Source: Ignavibacteriales bacterium (GTDB lineage: Bacteria > Bacteroidota > Ignavibacteria > UBA10030). From it: a stretch of 7,652 bases of DNA. The notes beneath the pieces are model-generated. The model had not been told where the DNA came from. It was given only the letters and a program-made list of their open reading frames with translations, and searched no databases. Below, in pieces: positions 1 through 7,044 of the stretch; within the stretch, counting starts at the first letter, position 1, and every line of letters begins with the position of its first letter. The stretch lies in NCBI GenBank assembly GCA_016207365.1, contig JACQPU010000240.1, positions 1 through 7,652 of the forward strand, in the 5' to 3' direction. The translations under genes were made by a program, and so were the position numbers.

Positions 1-729
1 ACCATGACGCATGGTGGAAGCATGAATGAGGGGTTTCAATCCACACGCCTTGGACTGCCTGGAATTCCGTCGGTTGCCGAAGAGCTAATGATCGGACGTG
101 ATATCCTCTTGCTGCGATATGTCCCGGCCGCGAAATATCATGTCGCTCATATAAGCACGCGCGGCGCCCTTGAGCTTGTACGATCGGCCCGACAGGAAAA
201 ACTGAATGTCACGTGTGAGGTCACTCCTCATCACTTTACATTGACCGATGAGGCTGTCGGAGAATTCGACACAAATACAAAAATGAATCCGCCTCTTCGA
301 ACCGCGGATGATGTTCGTGCGTTAAAGGAAGGATTGCGTGACGGAGTTATCGATGTCGTTGCGACAGACCACGCACCGCACACGGTTGACGAAAAGGAAG
401 TGGAATATACCAAAGCTCCGTTTGGCATTGTCGGTCTCGAAACTGCAGTCGGGCTTTCGGTAACGGAGCTCGTGGAACAACGGTTTCTTTCCTGGCCCCA
501 ACTCATCGAAAAGCTCTCGGTTAATCCCAGAAAAATCCTCGGTGTCCCGCCGGTCCGCATTGCGCCAGGTGAACTCGCCAACCTTACCTTCATCGACCCT
601 GATGTCGAATGGATCATCAACCCATCAGAATTCCATTCCAAATCAAAAAACTCCCCCTTCAGTGGCCGCCGGCTCAAGGGGAAAGCCCTTGGTATTCTGA
701 ATAACGGAAAGGTCTTTCTGGCCGAATAA
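1..729 (+). CDS. pyrC: Dihydroorotase, C-terminal part (5' end outside window)
   Basis: This is the last 242 codons of a class I (Bacillus PyrC-like) dihydroorotase, the cytoplasmic metal enzyme that reversibly closes carbamoyl-aspartate to dihydroorotate in pyrimidine synthesis. The reading frame is already open at base 1, so the ATG at base 4 is internal, not a start. Counting the first codon as 1, visible family motifs are HIST (metal-ligand His 50), TPHH (His 77-78), KMNPPLR (92-98, substrate-binding Asn) and VATDHAPH (catalytic Asp 123). The C-terminal NPSEFHSKSKNSPF element is also family-typical. About 180 N-terminal residues, including the first HxH metal motif, should lie upstream. 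All catalytic residues expected in this part are present, so it looks active rather than a PyrX-like inactive homologue. A hairpin follows 8 bases after the stop. Identification is firm. Confidence 0.95.
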   Translation, partial: TMTHGGSMNEGFQSTRLGLPGIPSVAEELMIGRDILLLRYVPAAKYHVAHISTRGALELVRSARQEKLNVTCEVTPHHFTLTDEAVGEFDTNTKMNPPLRTADDVRALKEGLRDGVIDVVATDHAPHTVDEKEVEYTKAPFGIVGLETAVGLSVTELVEQRFLSWPQLIEKLSVNPRKILGVPPVRIAPGELANLTFIDPDVEWIINPSEFHSKSKNSPFSGRRLKGKALGILNNGKVFLAE

Positions 730-736
730 TCCTGCA

Positions 737-760
737 GGGCGTACAGTTTTCTGAACGCCC
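737..760 (+). terminator. Hairpin just after pyrC, possible transcript 3' end
   Basis: GGGCGT (737-742) is perfectly complementary to ACGCCC (755-760). Inside, CAG and CTG form three more pairs around a TTTT loop, with a single A-A mismatch between the two helices. It begins 8 bases past the pyrC stop. No T-run follows, so it is not a canonical intrinsic terminator. It could be an mRNA-protecting 3' hairpin or a weak terminator. Confidence 0.45.
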
Positions 761-873
761 ATCCCCGCAATAAGACAATTCTTCTTCCACTCCTTCTGCT
801 TTTGAGCGTCTTTGAGCATTGGCACGGCCTTTGACTAAGCAAGCGTATGCATCACATTGTCAAGGGCAGTGCC

Positions 874-1668
874 ATGAAATCGCTCATACCCCTCCTTCTT
901 GCAACACTATCGCTCTCTGCCTGTTCGGTGTATGTCATCGACACGATACCGCCTGCACGTCCGACCGGTATCCGGACAATCTCGCTGGATAATGCCGTCC
1001 AGATCGACTGGATCCCTAACAGTGAAAGTGATCTCGCCGGATATAATGTATGGGTAAGTGACCGCTACGACGGCCGCTATACACGGATCGGCTCGACAAA
1101 ACAATCCCAGTTCGTCGATTATGGAGCTCTTAATGGTGTCACTTACTACTATGGCATCACAGCGTATGATTTCGAAGGCAACGAGAGCGAAATGAGCCGC
1201 GATGTTGTCTACGACACTCCAAGACCTGAGGGATACGGCGTATTGCTCTACAATTACCTGACGGTGCCGGATCTGGCAGGATATGATTTCTCGACGTACT
1301 CTGTTGGACGGTATGACGACACCTTTACCGATGTCTTTTTTGAAAATGCCGGTGGTGTGTTCTATCTCAACGTTTGGAGCGACACCGATATTCAGGATAT
1401 GGGATATACCAACTCTCTGGATGATATCTCCGTGGCCCCGACTGCCGGTTGGGCACCCTCAGGTTCCGCCGAGGCTATTGTCGGTCACACGTACGTTGTC
1501 TGGACATGGGACGATCATTACGCGAAAATCAGGATAACGAAGATTGCCTCCTCGTATGTTGTGTTTGATTGGGCCTATCAGACTGCACCTGCCAATCCGG
1601 AACTTTCCCGGGCACAGCCTCCTGGCAGCACCCGGATTCTGAAGCGGAAGTCCTCGGTTTCGCAGTGA
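874..1668 (+). CDS. Lipoprotein with FN3 domain and HmuY-like C-terminal domain
   Basis: This encodes a probable 264-residue surface or periplasmic lipoprotein. I chose the ATG at 874 over the in-frame ATG at 847 because it puts a compact signal peptide at the very start, with lipobox LSAC (14-17) and Cys 17 as the lipidated residue. An AAGG also lies about 8 bases upstream of it. Residues about 26-113 read as a fibronectin type III domain (IPPARPTG start, DLAGYNVW, VTYYYGITAYDFEGNES). Residues about 118-246 form a beta-rich domain with GYDFS, GHTYVVWTWDDHYAKI and FDWAYQTAPANPEL. This resembles the HmuY-type domain of Bacteroidota lipoproteins; that match is from memory and moderate. The domain's only two histidines are at 205 and 215. 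A basic tail (RILKRKSS) ends the protein. Ligand and function are unknown. It is flanked by a hairpin and a terminator-like stem-loop, so it may be transcribed alone. Confidence 0.8.
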   Translation: MKSLIPLLLATLSLSACSVYVIDTIPPARPTGIRTISLDNAVQIDWIPNSESDLAGYNVWVSDRYDGRYTRIGSTKQSQFVDYGALNGVTYYYGITAYDFEGNESEMSRDVVYDTPRPEGYGVLLYNYLTVPDLAGYDFSTYSVGRYDDTFTDVFFENAGGVFYLNVWSDTDIQDMGYTNSLDDISVAPTAGWAPSGSAEAIVGHTYVVWTWDDHYAKIRITKIASSYVVFDWAYQTAPANPELSRAQPPGSTRILKRKSSVSQ

Positions 1669-1689
1669 GCCGGGTTGTATCCAGTTTCT

Positions 1690-1753
1690 GACACGGCGCC
1701 GCCAATGAGAAGTGGGTTGAAGAGCGAAGATCGGCGGTGCCGTTGTCCTTTTC
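1690..1753 (+). terminator. Long-loop stem-loop with T-rich tail after the lipoprotein gene
   Basis: GACACGGCGCCGCC (1690-1703) pairs with GGCGGTGCCGTTGTC (1733-1747). The stem has about 14 pairs, with one G-T wobble and one bulged T. The loop is 29 nt, and CTTTTC follows the stem at 1748-1753. It lies 21 bases past the lipoprotein stop and 22 bases before a promoter candidate. The position and T-rich tail suggest an intrinsic terminator; the loop is longer than usual and the T-run is short. Confidence 0.55.
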
Positions 1754-1774
1754 ATAACAATCGAAGCTGCAACG

Positions 1775-1805
1775 TTGACTTTCTCCCCCCTTTGGGATAA
1801 TTTTG
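1775..1805 (+). promoter_or_regulatory. Candidate promoter for the DUF4783/kinase operon
   Basis: TAATTTTG at 1798-1805 fits the Bacteroidota -7 consensus TAnnTTTG exactly. TTGACT at 1775-1780 offers the upstream TTG element with 20 bases between TTG and the -7 box. Read as a sigma70 promoter, the same stretch gives TTGACT and GATAAT with a short 15-base spacer. Either way transcription would start within a few bases of the ATG at 1812, giving a nearly leaderless mRNA. This is prediction from motif only. Confidence 0.35.
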
Positions 1806-1811
1806 AGTGCC

Positions 1812-2267
1812 ATGATTCTTCTGACCATGTTTCTCGCGTTTCTTCACGCCGGTGTGAATTCACATGAGTTTGTTGGCAGAGACCTTCCTGGCCCGCACGG
1901 GGAAGACGTGCAGGGCGCCGCTCAGATGTCCCCCCGGGAGATCTTCCAGGCAGTCGAACGCGGGATCACGTCGGGAACCATTGGATCGCTTTCTCCGCTG
2001 TTTGGAAAACAGGTTTCCATGACAATCCGTGGAAGTGAGAGCGGTGTTTTTTCTTCCGCGCAGGCTTTGACGATTCTCAAGAATTACTTCTCTGGGAAAA
2101 AACCTGCGCAGTTCTCTTTCACCCGCGTGGTTGACGGCACCTCCAACCCCTATGCAACCGGGCGGATGACATTCGTATCCCGGGGGAACAAGGAGTCCGT
2201 GCAGGTTTACGTCTCGCTCACGCGTCAGGACTCCGACTGGGTTCTCAGTCAGTTTAACCTCTACTGA
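1812..2267 (+). CDS. Small exported DUF4783-like protein
   Basis: This encodes a 151-residue protein with an N-terminal hydrophobic signal (MILLTMFLAFLHAGVNS) and probable cleavage near residue 17. There is no lipobox Cys, so it should be soluble in the periplasm or outside. Residues about 41-151 fit the DUF4783 pattern seen in Bacteroidota/Chlorobiota: an amphipathic helix (REIFQAVERGITSGTIGSL), a VSMTI strand, the (Y/F)SSAQA motif at 80-85, a KNYF helix, then YATGRMTF and a terminal WVLSQFNLY strand. The shape suggests a small NTF2-like alpha+beta fold. DUF4783 has no known biochemical role. A TTG at 1803 in the same frame could start the protein three residues earlier; I prefer ATG because the predicted promoter overlaps the TTG. 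The kinase gene follows within 7 bases, so the two are probably co-transcribed. Confidence 0.8.
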   Translation: MILLTMFLAFLHAGVNSHEFVGRDLPGPHGEDVQGAAQMSPREIFQAVERGITSGTIGSLSPLFGKQVSMTIRGSESGVFSSAQALTILKNYFSGKKPAQFSFTRVVDGTSNPYATGRMTFVSRGNKESVQVYVSLTRQDSDWVLSQFNLY

Positions 2268-2274
2268 CGTGCCC

Positions 2275-5200
2275 ATGCGCGAAGTATCTCACACTCCGCC
2301 GCGCATCGTTTGGTGGGCTCTTCTCTCGTTTCTTCTCCTCATTGCGCTTATTGGCCTGGGTGAGCTTGGATATACGGAATACCTGACGTCTCGTTGGACC
2401 GAGCTACGCGTCGAGCGGGAAATCGGGCTGCGGGATCAAATTCAACGTCGCTTCCTCGAACACGTCGGATCACTTCGGCGTGTGGCATCCGTAGTTGCCC
2501 GCGACAGCATGCTGCTTACCGATCTCATCTCCAACGACCCTCAGCAAGTCCTGAGCGGTTATCACCGACTCAACCGTTTTGCCAATCAGACGGGTTTCGG
2601 CCTCGAGATCGTCGATCCCAATGGGACTCCCGTCGCCTGGAGTGGATCGGGAATCTCGACTGAGATTGACCCTGCGGACAACGGCGATAGCTCGGCGTTT
2701 GTCAACGCATCCGGCCTTCGGTCGTTTCTCTCTGTTTCGGCACGCAGTGCAACGGCGGGACTGATCGCGATTGCATCCGAAGCGTTCAACATTCATGGTG
2801 CCGTTTCGGAGCGCTTTGTGCCGCTTGAGAGCTTTCGGCACGCCCTGAGCAACGAGCTGGGACAGGATGTGCTCATCGTCAATGCTCAGGATCCTCCGTC
2901 ATCGACCGATGAACGACGGCTACGCGTACCATTACTGGATGACACGGGACGACGCGTGGCGACCGTACTCGTGGATGCCCCGGCGCTTGAATCAGAGATC
3001 CTTGGTGTGCAATCGATTGTCTCGGCCTGGATGGGCCTTCTGGCTTCAGGTGCAGTAACGATTCTTGGAGCGCTTCTGTATCTTCAGGTCGTGGTAATCC
3101 GTTCCGTAATTGTCCGCCTCGCTCTTTTGATAGGGCTTCTTTGGCTCGTAAGGTTTTCATGGCTGTGGATGAATGTCCCCTCAGCACTTGTCGGCGGCTG
3201 GATTTTCGATCCTGCTGTCTACGCCTCACTGTTTGGAGGTGGGGCGGCCTCTTCTCTCGGGGAACTCAGTATAAGCGCAACGACGGTTCTTCTCACCATC
3301 CTCCTTACCCGTCGGGAGCTTCAAAGGATTCCAAACCTCCACATGCATTCCCGTTTCCTGAATATTTCCGTCCTGCTCGCGGCAGCTTTTGGTCTTGGAT
3401 TGGGACTGAATATTGCTGTGCGGGCTTATGGGGCCTCACTTCGGAGCTTTGTCTACGATTCCACGCTGAAGTATGTCAATCCTTCCGAAATTATCCCTTC
3501 CGCTCCGGTTATTCTGATGCACGCGAATATTCTCGTGCTCACCGTCGCCCTGATCCTGCTGTTTGTCGCCATCCTGAATGTCATGGAAGCCCTGTATCGA
3601 ACGATTCGGCCTCATGCCCGGGCGGTGGAACTTCTCCTCGTGATCGGCGTACTCTATACGATCGCTGTTGTTACCTTTGGCGCATTTGATCGCGTCCCCC
3701 AGGTCCCATTGTACATTCCTTTCGCTCTCTTTGCGATTGCACTCGTGGTTGAGCCGGTGGTACACAAGAGGGGCTTAGGACGGCCGTTGGTTCTGAGTAG
3801 TATTGTCGTTGCCGCGTTCGTTATTTCAGTACCGGTTTTGGACATGAAGATTCATGAAAAAGAGGGAGATCGTCTTCGGCTTTATGCAAGCGAGCTCACA
3901 CAGCCGGTCGATGCGTGGCTTTCCTTCGTGACCACGGAAAGCTTCCGTTCCGTGCGGGAATCCTATCGCGAGGTGGTTGCAGCCGATGAACAAGAAAGAG
4001 CAAATCCGGGTGCGTTCTTGTTGTGGACACGAACGCTGATGAGCGGGGAAGGATACAACTCGGCGCTCGCCTTGTATGATGGAGCCGGACGCGAACTGGA
4101 CCGGTTCGCTGTGGGGATGACAACGTATGAGCAGACAGAACTGCTGCACCGGCTGTTCGATGTGGACGAGGACGTTCTCAATGTTGTGGAGCGACGCGTG
4201 CCGGGAGGGTTGATCAAGTACTACGGTCTGTGGGGATCCATCCGCGATGCGGATGACAAGCCTGTTGCGTTTGGCGCCTTGATCCTTTCCGCCAGCGAGC
4301 AGGCGCTTTTTCGGGGCGAGGCTCCTGTTCCGCTCAGGCCCTTCGGGACAGCTGAGATCGGATTGTTGAACCAATCCATTGTCCTCACCGAATATCAGGA
4401 TGGTCGACTGGCGGCATCAAGTGACATGATCCGCCACACAGGGCCGGACCTGCCCGAAGAGGTGGAAGAATTGTTTGCCTCGGGAAACCGTGAAGTGAAG
4501 CTTCTGGAGCAGATCAATGGCCGGTCGTTTGAAATCCTGTACGTCCGTGACGATTCGCGGCCGGGTCGCATCATCGGGATTAGCCTTGAGGAGGTCGGTT
4601 TCCGCTGGCACCTGTTCAACCTTGTCAAGGTGGCAATTCTTTACGCGGCAGTTCTCGGCCTCGCGATCGGCACCATCCTGGCGGCAGATTGGAATCGGTA
4701 TCGAACGACCTTGACTGGATTTCGGGGAAGGCTTATTGTTGCATTCCTTGTCGTCGCCATCGTACCCTTATTTCTGTTTGCTTATTATAACAGGGAATTT
4801 GCCCGCGAGCGACAGGAGCTGAGAATGACCGGCCGTCTGCACGAGGATTTGAAGTTGGTCAGCCAGAGAATTGTGAACACCGTGTCGGATGAGGAGGATT
4901 TTCTATGGGGGATCAACGATGACTTTTGTGAGGCAACGGGATCGGAGTTCGGCGTGGATTTCAGTGTGTTTCGGAGGGAGAGGATTCTTGCAAGCAGCAG
5001 ACCGGAACTGTACACGTCAGGACTTGTTGAACCGCGTCTCCCCGGTGACGTGTTCGCGAAGGTTGTTGTTGCCGGCATTGGCTATGCTCAGACGAGCGAG
5101 TCCATCGGAGATTTGACGTATGAGGTTGGTTACGTGCCCCTTATGCTCGGCGGCCGTCAGTTGGGTGTTGTTGCAGTGCCGGCGTTGTTCCGACAGAATG

Positions 5201-6144
5201 AATTTGAGGCTGAAGTGGCCGAAAGAAACGCGTTTACGCTTGCAGTGTACAGCATTCTCGTGCTTCTGACGGTGATCGTTGGCGTCATTCTTGCGAACCA
5301 GCTTTCGCAGCCCGTTCGGGATCTGACGAAAGCTGCGCATGCGGTCGGTGAGGGCGATCTCGATGTTCGGGTGGGCCGCGAAGGCTCCGGCGAGCTAAAG
5401 GAGCTTGTGCGGACGTTCAACGAAATGGTTGCGGAACTGAAGAAGAGCAGGGAGGAACTGCGAAGGGGCGAACGCGAACGGGCATGGAAAGAGATGGCCA
5501 AACAGGTCGCTCATGAGATCAAGAATCCCCTGACGCCCATGAGACTATCGATTCAGCATCTCCGGACGGCGTACCGGGACAAGGCCCCGGAGCTGGACAA
5601 GCTCGTCGAGGATGTTGCACATACGCTCATCGATCAAATCGACGCCCTCTCGCGGATTGCCACAGAATTTTCTTCATTTGCGCGGATGCCCGAGCGCCGG
5701 TTTGAGCGTGTCGACGTTCACCAAATGCTTCTGGAGTCCCTCCAATTGTTCAGCGCCATGGAGGGAATTGAGATGAGGCAACGCTTCGCCGACGCCAAAC
5801 CCATGCTTGTTGCGGACCGCGAGGAACTGAGACGCGTCGTGATCAATATTATCAGGAATGCTGTTCAGGCCATGAACCAACGAGGTACGATCACGGTGAA
5901 AACAATTGTGCACGGTAATCGTTGCACGATAGAGATTGCCGATACAGGTCCCGGGATTCCGGAAGACCTTCAAGCCAGGGTCTTTGAGCCGAACTTTTCG
6001 ACCAAGACTGACGGTATGGGTCTGGGTCTGGCCATGGCGCGAAACGTCATTGAGGATCTGAACGGAACGGTTACGCTCAGAAGCACACTGGGAGGTGGTA
6101 CCACGCTGATTCTCACGTTGCCAACTGTTCCAACAAATCCATGA
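2275..6144 (+). CDS. Giant NtrY-like sensor histidine kinase, about 12 TM segments
   Basis: This is a 1,289-residue membrane histidine kinase of a two-component system. The start is ATG 2275; GTG 2269 adds two residues and leaves a 1-base gap to the previous stop. Neither has a clear Shine-Dalgarno. Predicted membrane segments (ATG numbering, approximate) are 11-33, 250-273, 276-298, 328-345, 361-384, 411-436, 450-470, 476-495, 503-522, 781-804, 817-837 and 984-1007. Basic loops such as TRRELQR, RTIRPHAR, HKRGLGR and NRYRTT all fall inside, so the topology is self-consistent. Extracytoplasmic regions are about 34-249, 523-780 and 838-983. A HAMP domain (about 1005-1058) runs straight into HisKA with HEIKNPLTP (phospho-His 1080). 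HATPase motifs follow: RNAVQA (N box), DTGPGIP (G1, Asp 1223), FEPNFSTK (F box) and GMGLGLA (G2). All catalytic residues are present. There is no PAS domain, receiver domain or adjacent response regulator. The HisKA/HATPase part most resembles NtrY; the signal is unknown. Confidence 0.92.
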   Translation: MREVSHTPPRIVWWALLSFLLLIALIGLGELGYTEYLTSRWTELRVEREIGLRDQIQRRFLEHVGSLRRVASVVARDSMLLTDLISNDPQQVLSGYHRLNRFANQTGFGLEIVDPNGTPVAWSGSGISTEIDPADNGDSSAFVNASGLRSFLSVSARSATAGLIAIASEAFNIHGAVSERFVPLESFRHALSNELGQDVLIVNAQDPPSSTDERRLRVPLLDDTGRRVATVLVDAPALESEILGVQSIVSAWMGLLASGAVTILGALLYLQVVVIRSVIVRLALLIGLLWLVRFSWLWMNVPSALVGGWIFDPAVYASLFGGGAASSLGELSISATTVLLTILLTRRELQRIPNLHMHSRFLNISVLLAAAFGLGLGLNIAVRAYGASLRSFVYDSTLKYVNPSEIIPSAPVILMHANILVLTVALILLFVAILNVMEALYRTIRPHARAVELLLVIGVLYTIAVVTFGAFDRVPQVPLYIPFALFAIALVVEPVVHKRGLGRPLVLSSIVVAAFVISVPVLDMKIHEKEGDRLRLYASELTQPVDAWLSFVTTESFRSVRESYREVVAADEQERANPGAFLLWTRTLMSGEGYNSALALYDGAGRELDRFAVGMTTYEQTELLHRLFDVDEDVLNVVERRVPGGLIKYYGLWGSIRDADDKPVAFGALILSASEQALFRGEAPVPLRPFGTAEIGLLNQSIVLTEYQDGRLAASSDMIRHTGPDLPEEVEELFASGNREVKLLEQINGRSFEILYVRDDSRPGRIIGISLEEVGFRWHLFNLVKVAILYAAVLGLAIGTILAADWNRYRTTLTGFRGRLIVAFLVVAIVPLFLFAYYNREFARERQELRMTGRLHEDLKLVSQRIVNTVSDEEDFLWGINDDFCEATGSEFGVDFSVFRRERILASSRPELYTSGLVEPRLPGDVFAKVVVAGIGYAQTSESIGDLTYEVGYVPLMLGGRQLGVVAVPALFRQNEFEAEVAERNAFTLAVYSILVLLTVIVGVILANQLSQPVRDLTKAAHAVGEGDLDVRVGREGSGELKELVRTFNEMVAELKKSREELRRGERERAWKEMAKQVAHEIKNPLTPMRLSIQHLRTAYRDKAPELDKLVEDVAHTLIDQIDALSRIATEFSSFARMPERRFERVDVHQMLLESLQLFSAMEGIEMRQRFADAKPMLVADREELRRVVINIIRNAVQAMNQRGTITVKTIVHGNRCTIEIADTGPGIPEDLQARVFEPNFSTKTDGMGLGLAMARNVIEDLNGTVTLRSTLGGGTTLILTLPTVPTNP

Positions 6145-6186
6145 GCGATGGAAGCCACACCCATTCCCTTTTTAGTCCTTTTCCAT

Positions 6187-6222
6187 TTGAAATTGTTTGG
6201 AGTTTGGTCATTGAAATTTGGA
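6187..6222 (+). repeat. Imperfect 24-bp-phased direct repeat before pgeF
   Basis: TTGAAATT at 6187-6194 is followed by GTTTGGA. The same TTGAAATT recurs at 6211-6218 and runs into TTGGA. The phase is 24 bases. The AT-rich TTGAAATT/TTGGA wording looks like low-complexity intergenic repeats found in several bacterial phyla. It fills much of the 85-bp gap between the kinase and pgeF, where I see no strong terminator or promoter. The repeat runs up to the likely pgeF ribosome-binding region. Confidence 0.45.
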
Positions 6223-6229
6223 ACTTGCA

Positions 6230-7027
6230 GTGACGAATACTGTCCGATTGGTTTATCCTTCCATCTTCACTGCATTTCATAATGTTCGCTGCGCAGTCAG
6301 CACCCGGCAAGGGGGTGTCAGTGCGGATCCGTACGGGATGAATCTTAGCTTCAGTGTTGGAGATCGGAAGGAAGAGGTCGAGGAGAATCGAAGACGGTTC
6401 TTTGCGGCGTTACGCATTCCGTCAGACCGCCTGGCATTTCCCCAACAGCATCACTCCGCAAATGTTGCTGTTGCCGAGGAGCCCGGAGCATTTGAAACAA
6501 CTGATGCTCTCGTGACCAATCGTCCGAATCTCTGGCTTGTTGTAACCGTGGCCGATTGCATTCCATTGTTTCTGGTTGATCCCGGGAGGAATGTCGCAGC
6601 TGTGGTTCATGCCGGATGGAAAGGGTCGGTCTCGAAGATAACGGGAAAGACGGTTGCGGTAATGAGAGATGAATTTGGCAGTGTGCCGAAGGATCTTTTT
6701 GCATATATTGGACCTTCCGCGGGTGCCTGCTGCTACGAGGTTGGGAAAGAAGTGGCGGAACAATTTGAAAGGCATGTCGTAACGTCCAGAGGAACGCGGC
6801 TGTATCTGGACCTGAAGCGTGAGAATCTGAACCAGCTGGCGTCAGCAGGGTTGACGGCATCCAACGTCGAAATAAGTCCGGATTGCACCATTTGCGGTTC
6901 CGATTTGTTTCATTCTTATCGGAGGGATAAGGAACGGTCCGGTAGAATGATGGGAGTGATCGGCATAAAGCCCATGAGAGACGGGATAATGGAATCCTGG
7001 AAAAATGGAGAAAAGCGATCGCGGTAG
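6230..7027 (+). CDS. pgeF: PgeF/YfiH-type laccase-domain protein
   Basis: This is a 265-residue member of the multicopper-like laccase domain family (YfiH/YlmD/PgeF). In E. coli PgeF removes wrongly incorporated L-serine from the peptidoglycan precursor UDP-MurNAc-L-Ser. Other members show purine nucleoside phosphorylase or adenosine deaminase activity. The metal triad is visible: PQQHHS (His 75), VADCIP (Cys 110) and VHAGWKG (His 127). Also present are STRQGGVS, the family hallmark YIGPSAGACCYEVG (about 159-172) and CT-x(n)-FHSYRRDKERSGRMMGVIGIK near the end. GTG 6230 is taken as start because GGA at 6220-6222 is well spaced; TTG 6218 is possible, and a stop at 6212 excludes anything longer. 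The family normally ends near VIGIK. Here 18 more residues, polar and basic, follow and probably come from intergenic DNA. The protein is cytoplasmic, and the gene lies 63 bp before glmS. Confidence 0.9.
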   Translation: MTNTVRLVYPSIFTAFHNVRCAVSTRQGGVSADPYGMNLSFSVGDRKEEVEENRRRFFAALRIPSDRLAFPQQHHSANVAVAEEPGAFETTDALVTNRPNLWLVVTVADCIPLFLVDPGRNVAAVVHAGWKGSVSKITGKTVAVMRDEFGSVPKDLFAYIGPSAGACCYEVGKEVAEQFERHVVTSRGTRLYLDLKRENLNQLASAGLTASNVEISPDCTICGSDLFHSYRRDKERSGRMMGVIGIKPMRDGIMESWKNGEKRSR

Positions 7028-7044
7028 ATCCGAGCCCTCCAACA

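Noticed and set aside
231..842. 203-codon open frame on the minus strand across pyrC and its downstream gap
   Set aside because: It lies antisense to an unmistakable dihydroorotase, has no recognisable domain, and its protein composition (rich in Ser and Arg) is typical of a shadow frame.
3141..3689. 182-codon + strand frame inside the kinase gene
   Set aside because: It is out of frame with a continuous kinase reading frame that gives clean membrane helices; the alternative product is rich in Arg, Ser, Pro and Cys with no domain.
3826..4374. 182-codon minus-strand frame inside the kinase gene
   Set aside because: Antisense shadow of the kinase second extracytoplasmic region, with no motif or plausible start signal.
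6095..6104. GTGGTACCAC perfect 10-bp palindrome near the kinase 3' end
   Set aside because: It lies in codons for the conserved Gly-Gly-Thr-Thr stretch of the HATPase domain, so coding constraint explains it.
6139..6171. Weak hairpin (TCCAT/ATGGA) at the kinase stop followed later by CTTTTTAG
   Set aside because: Only five pairs, and the T-run is separated from the stem by about 15 bases, so it does not make a credible intrinsic terminator.
7015..7022. GCGATCGC palindrome resembling the cyanobacterial HIP1 element
   Set aside because: I noticed only this one copy, and nothing else in the window suggests a cyanobacterium; an 8-mer can occur by chance.
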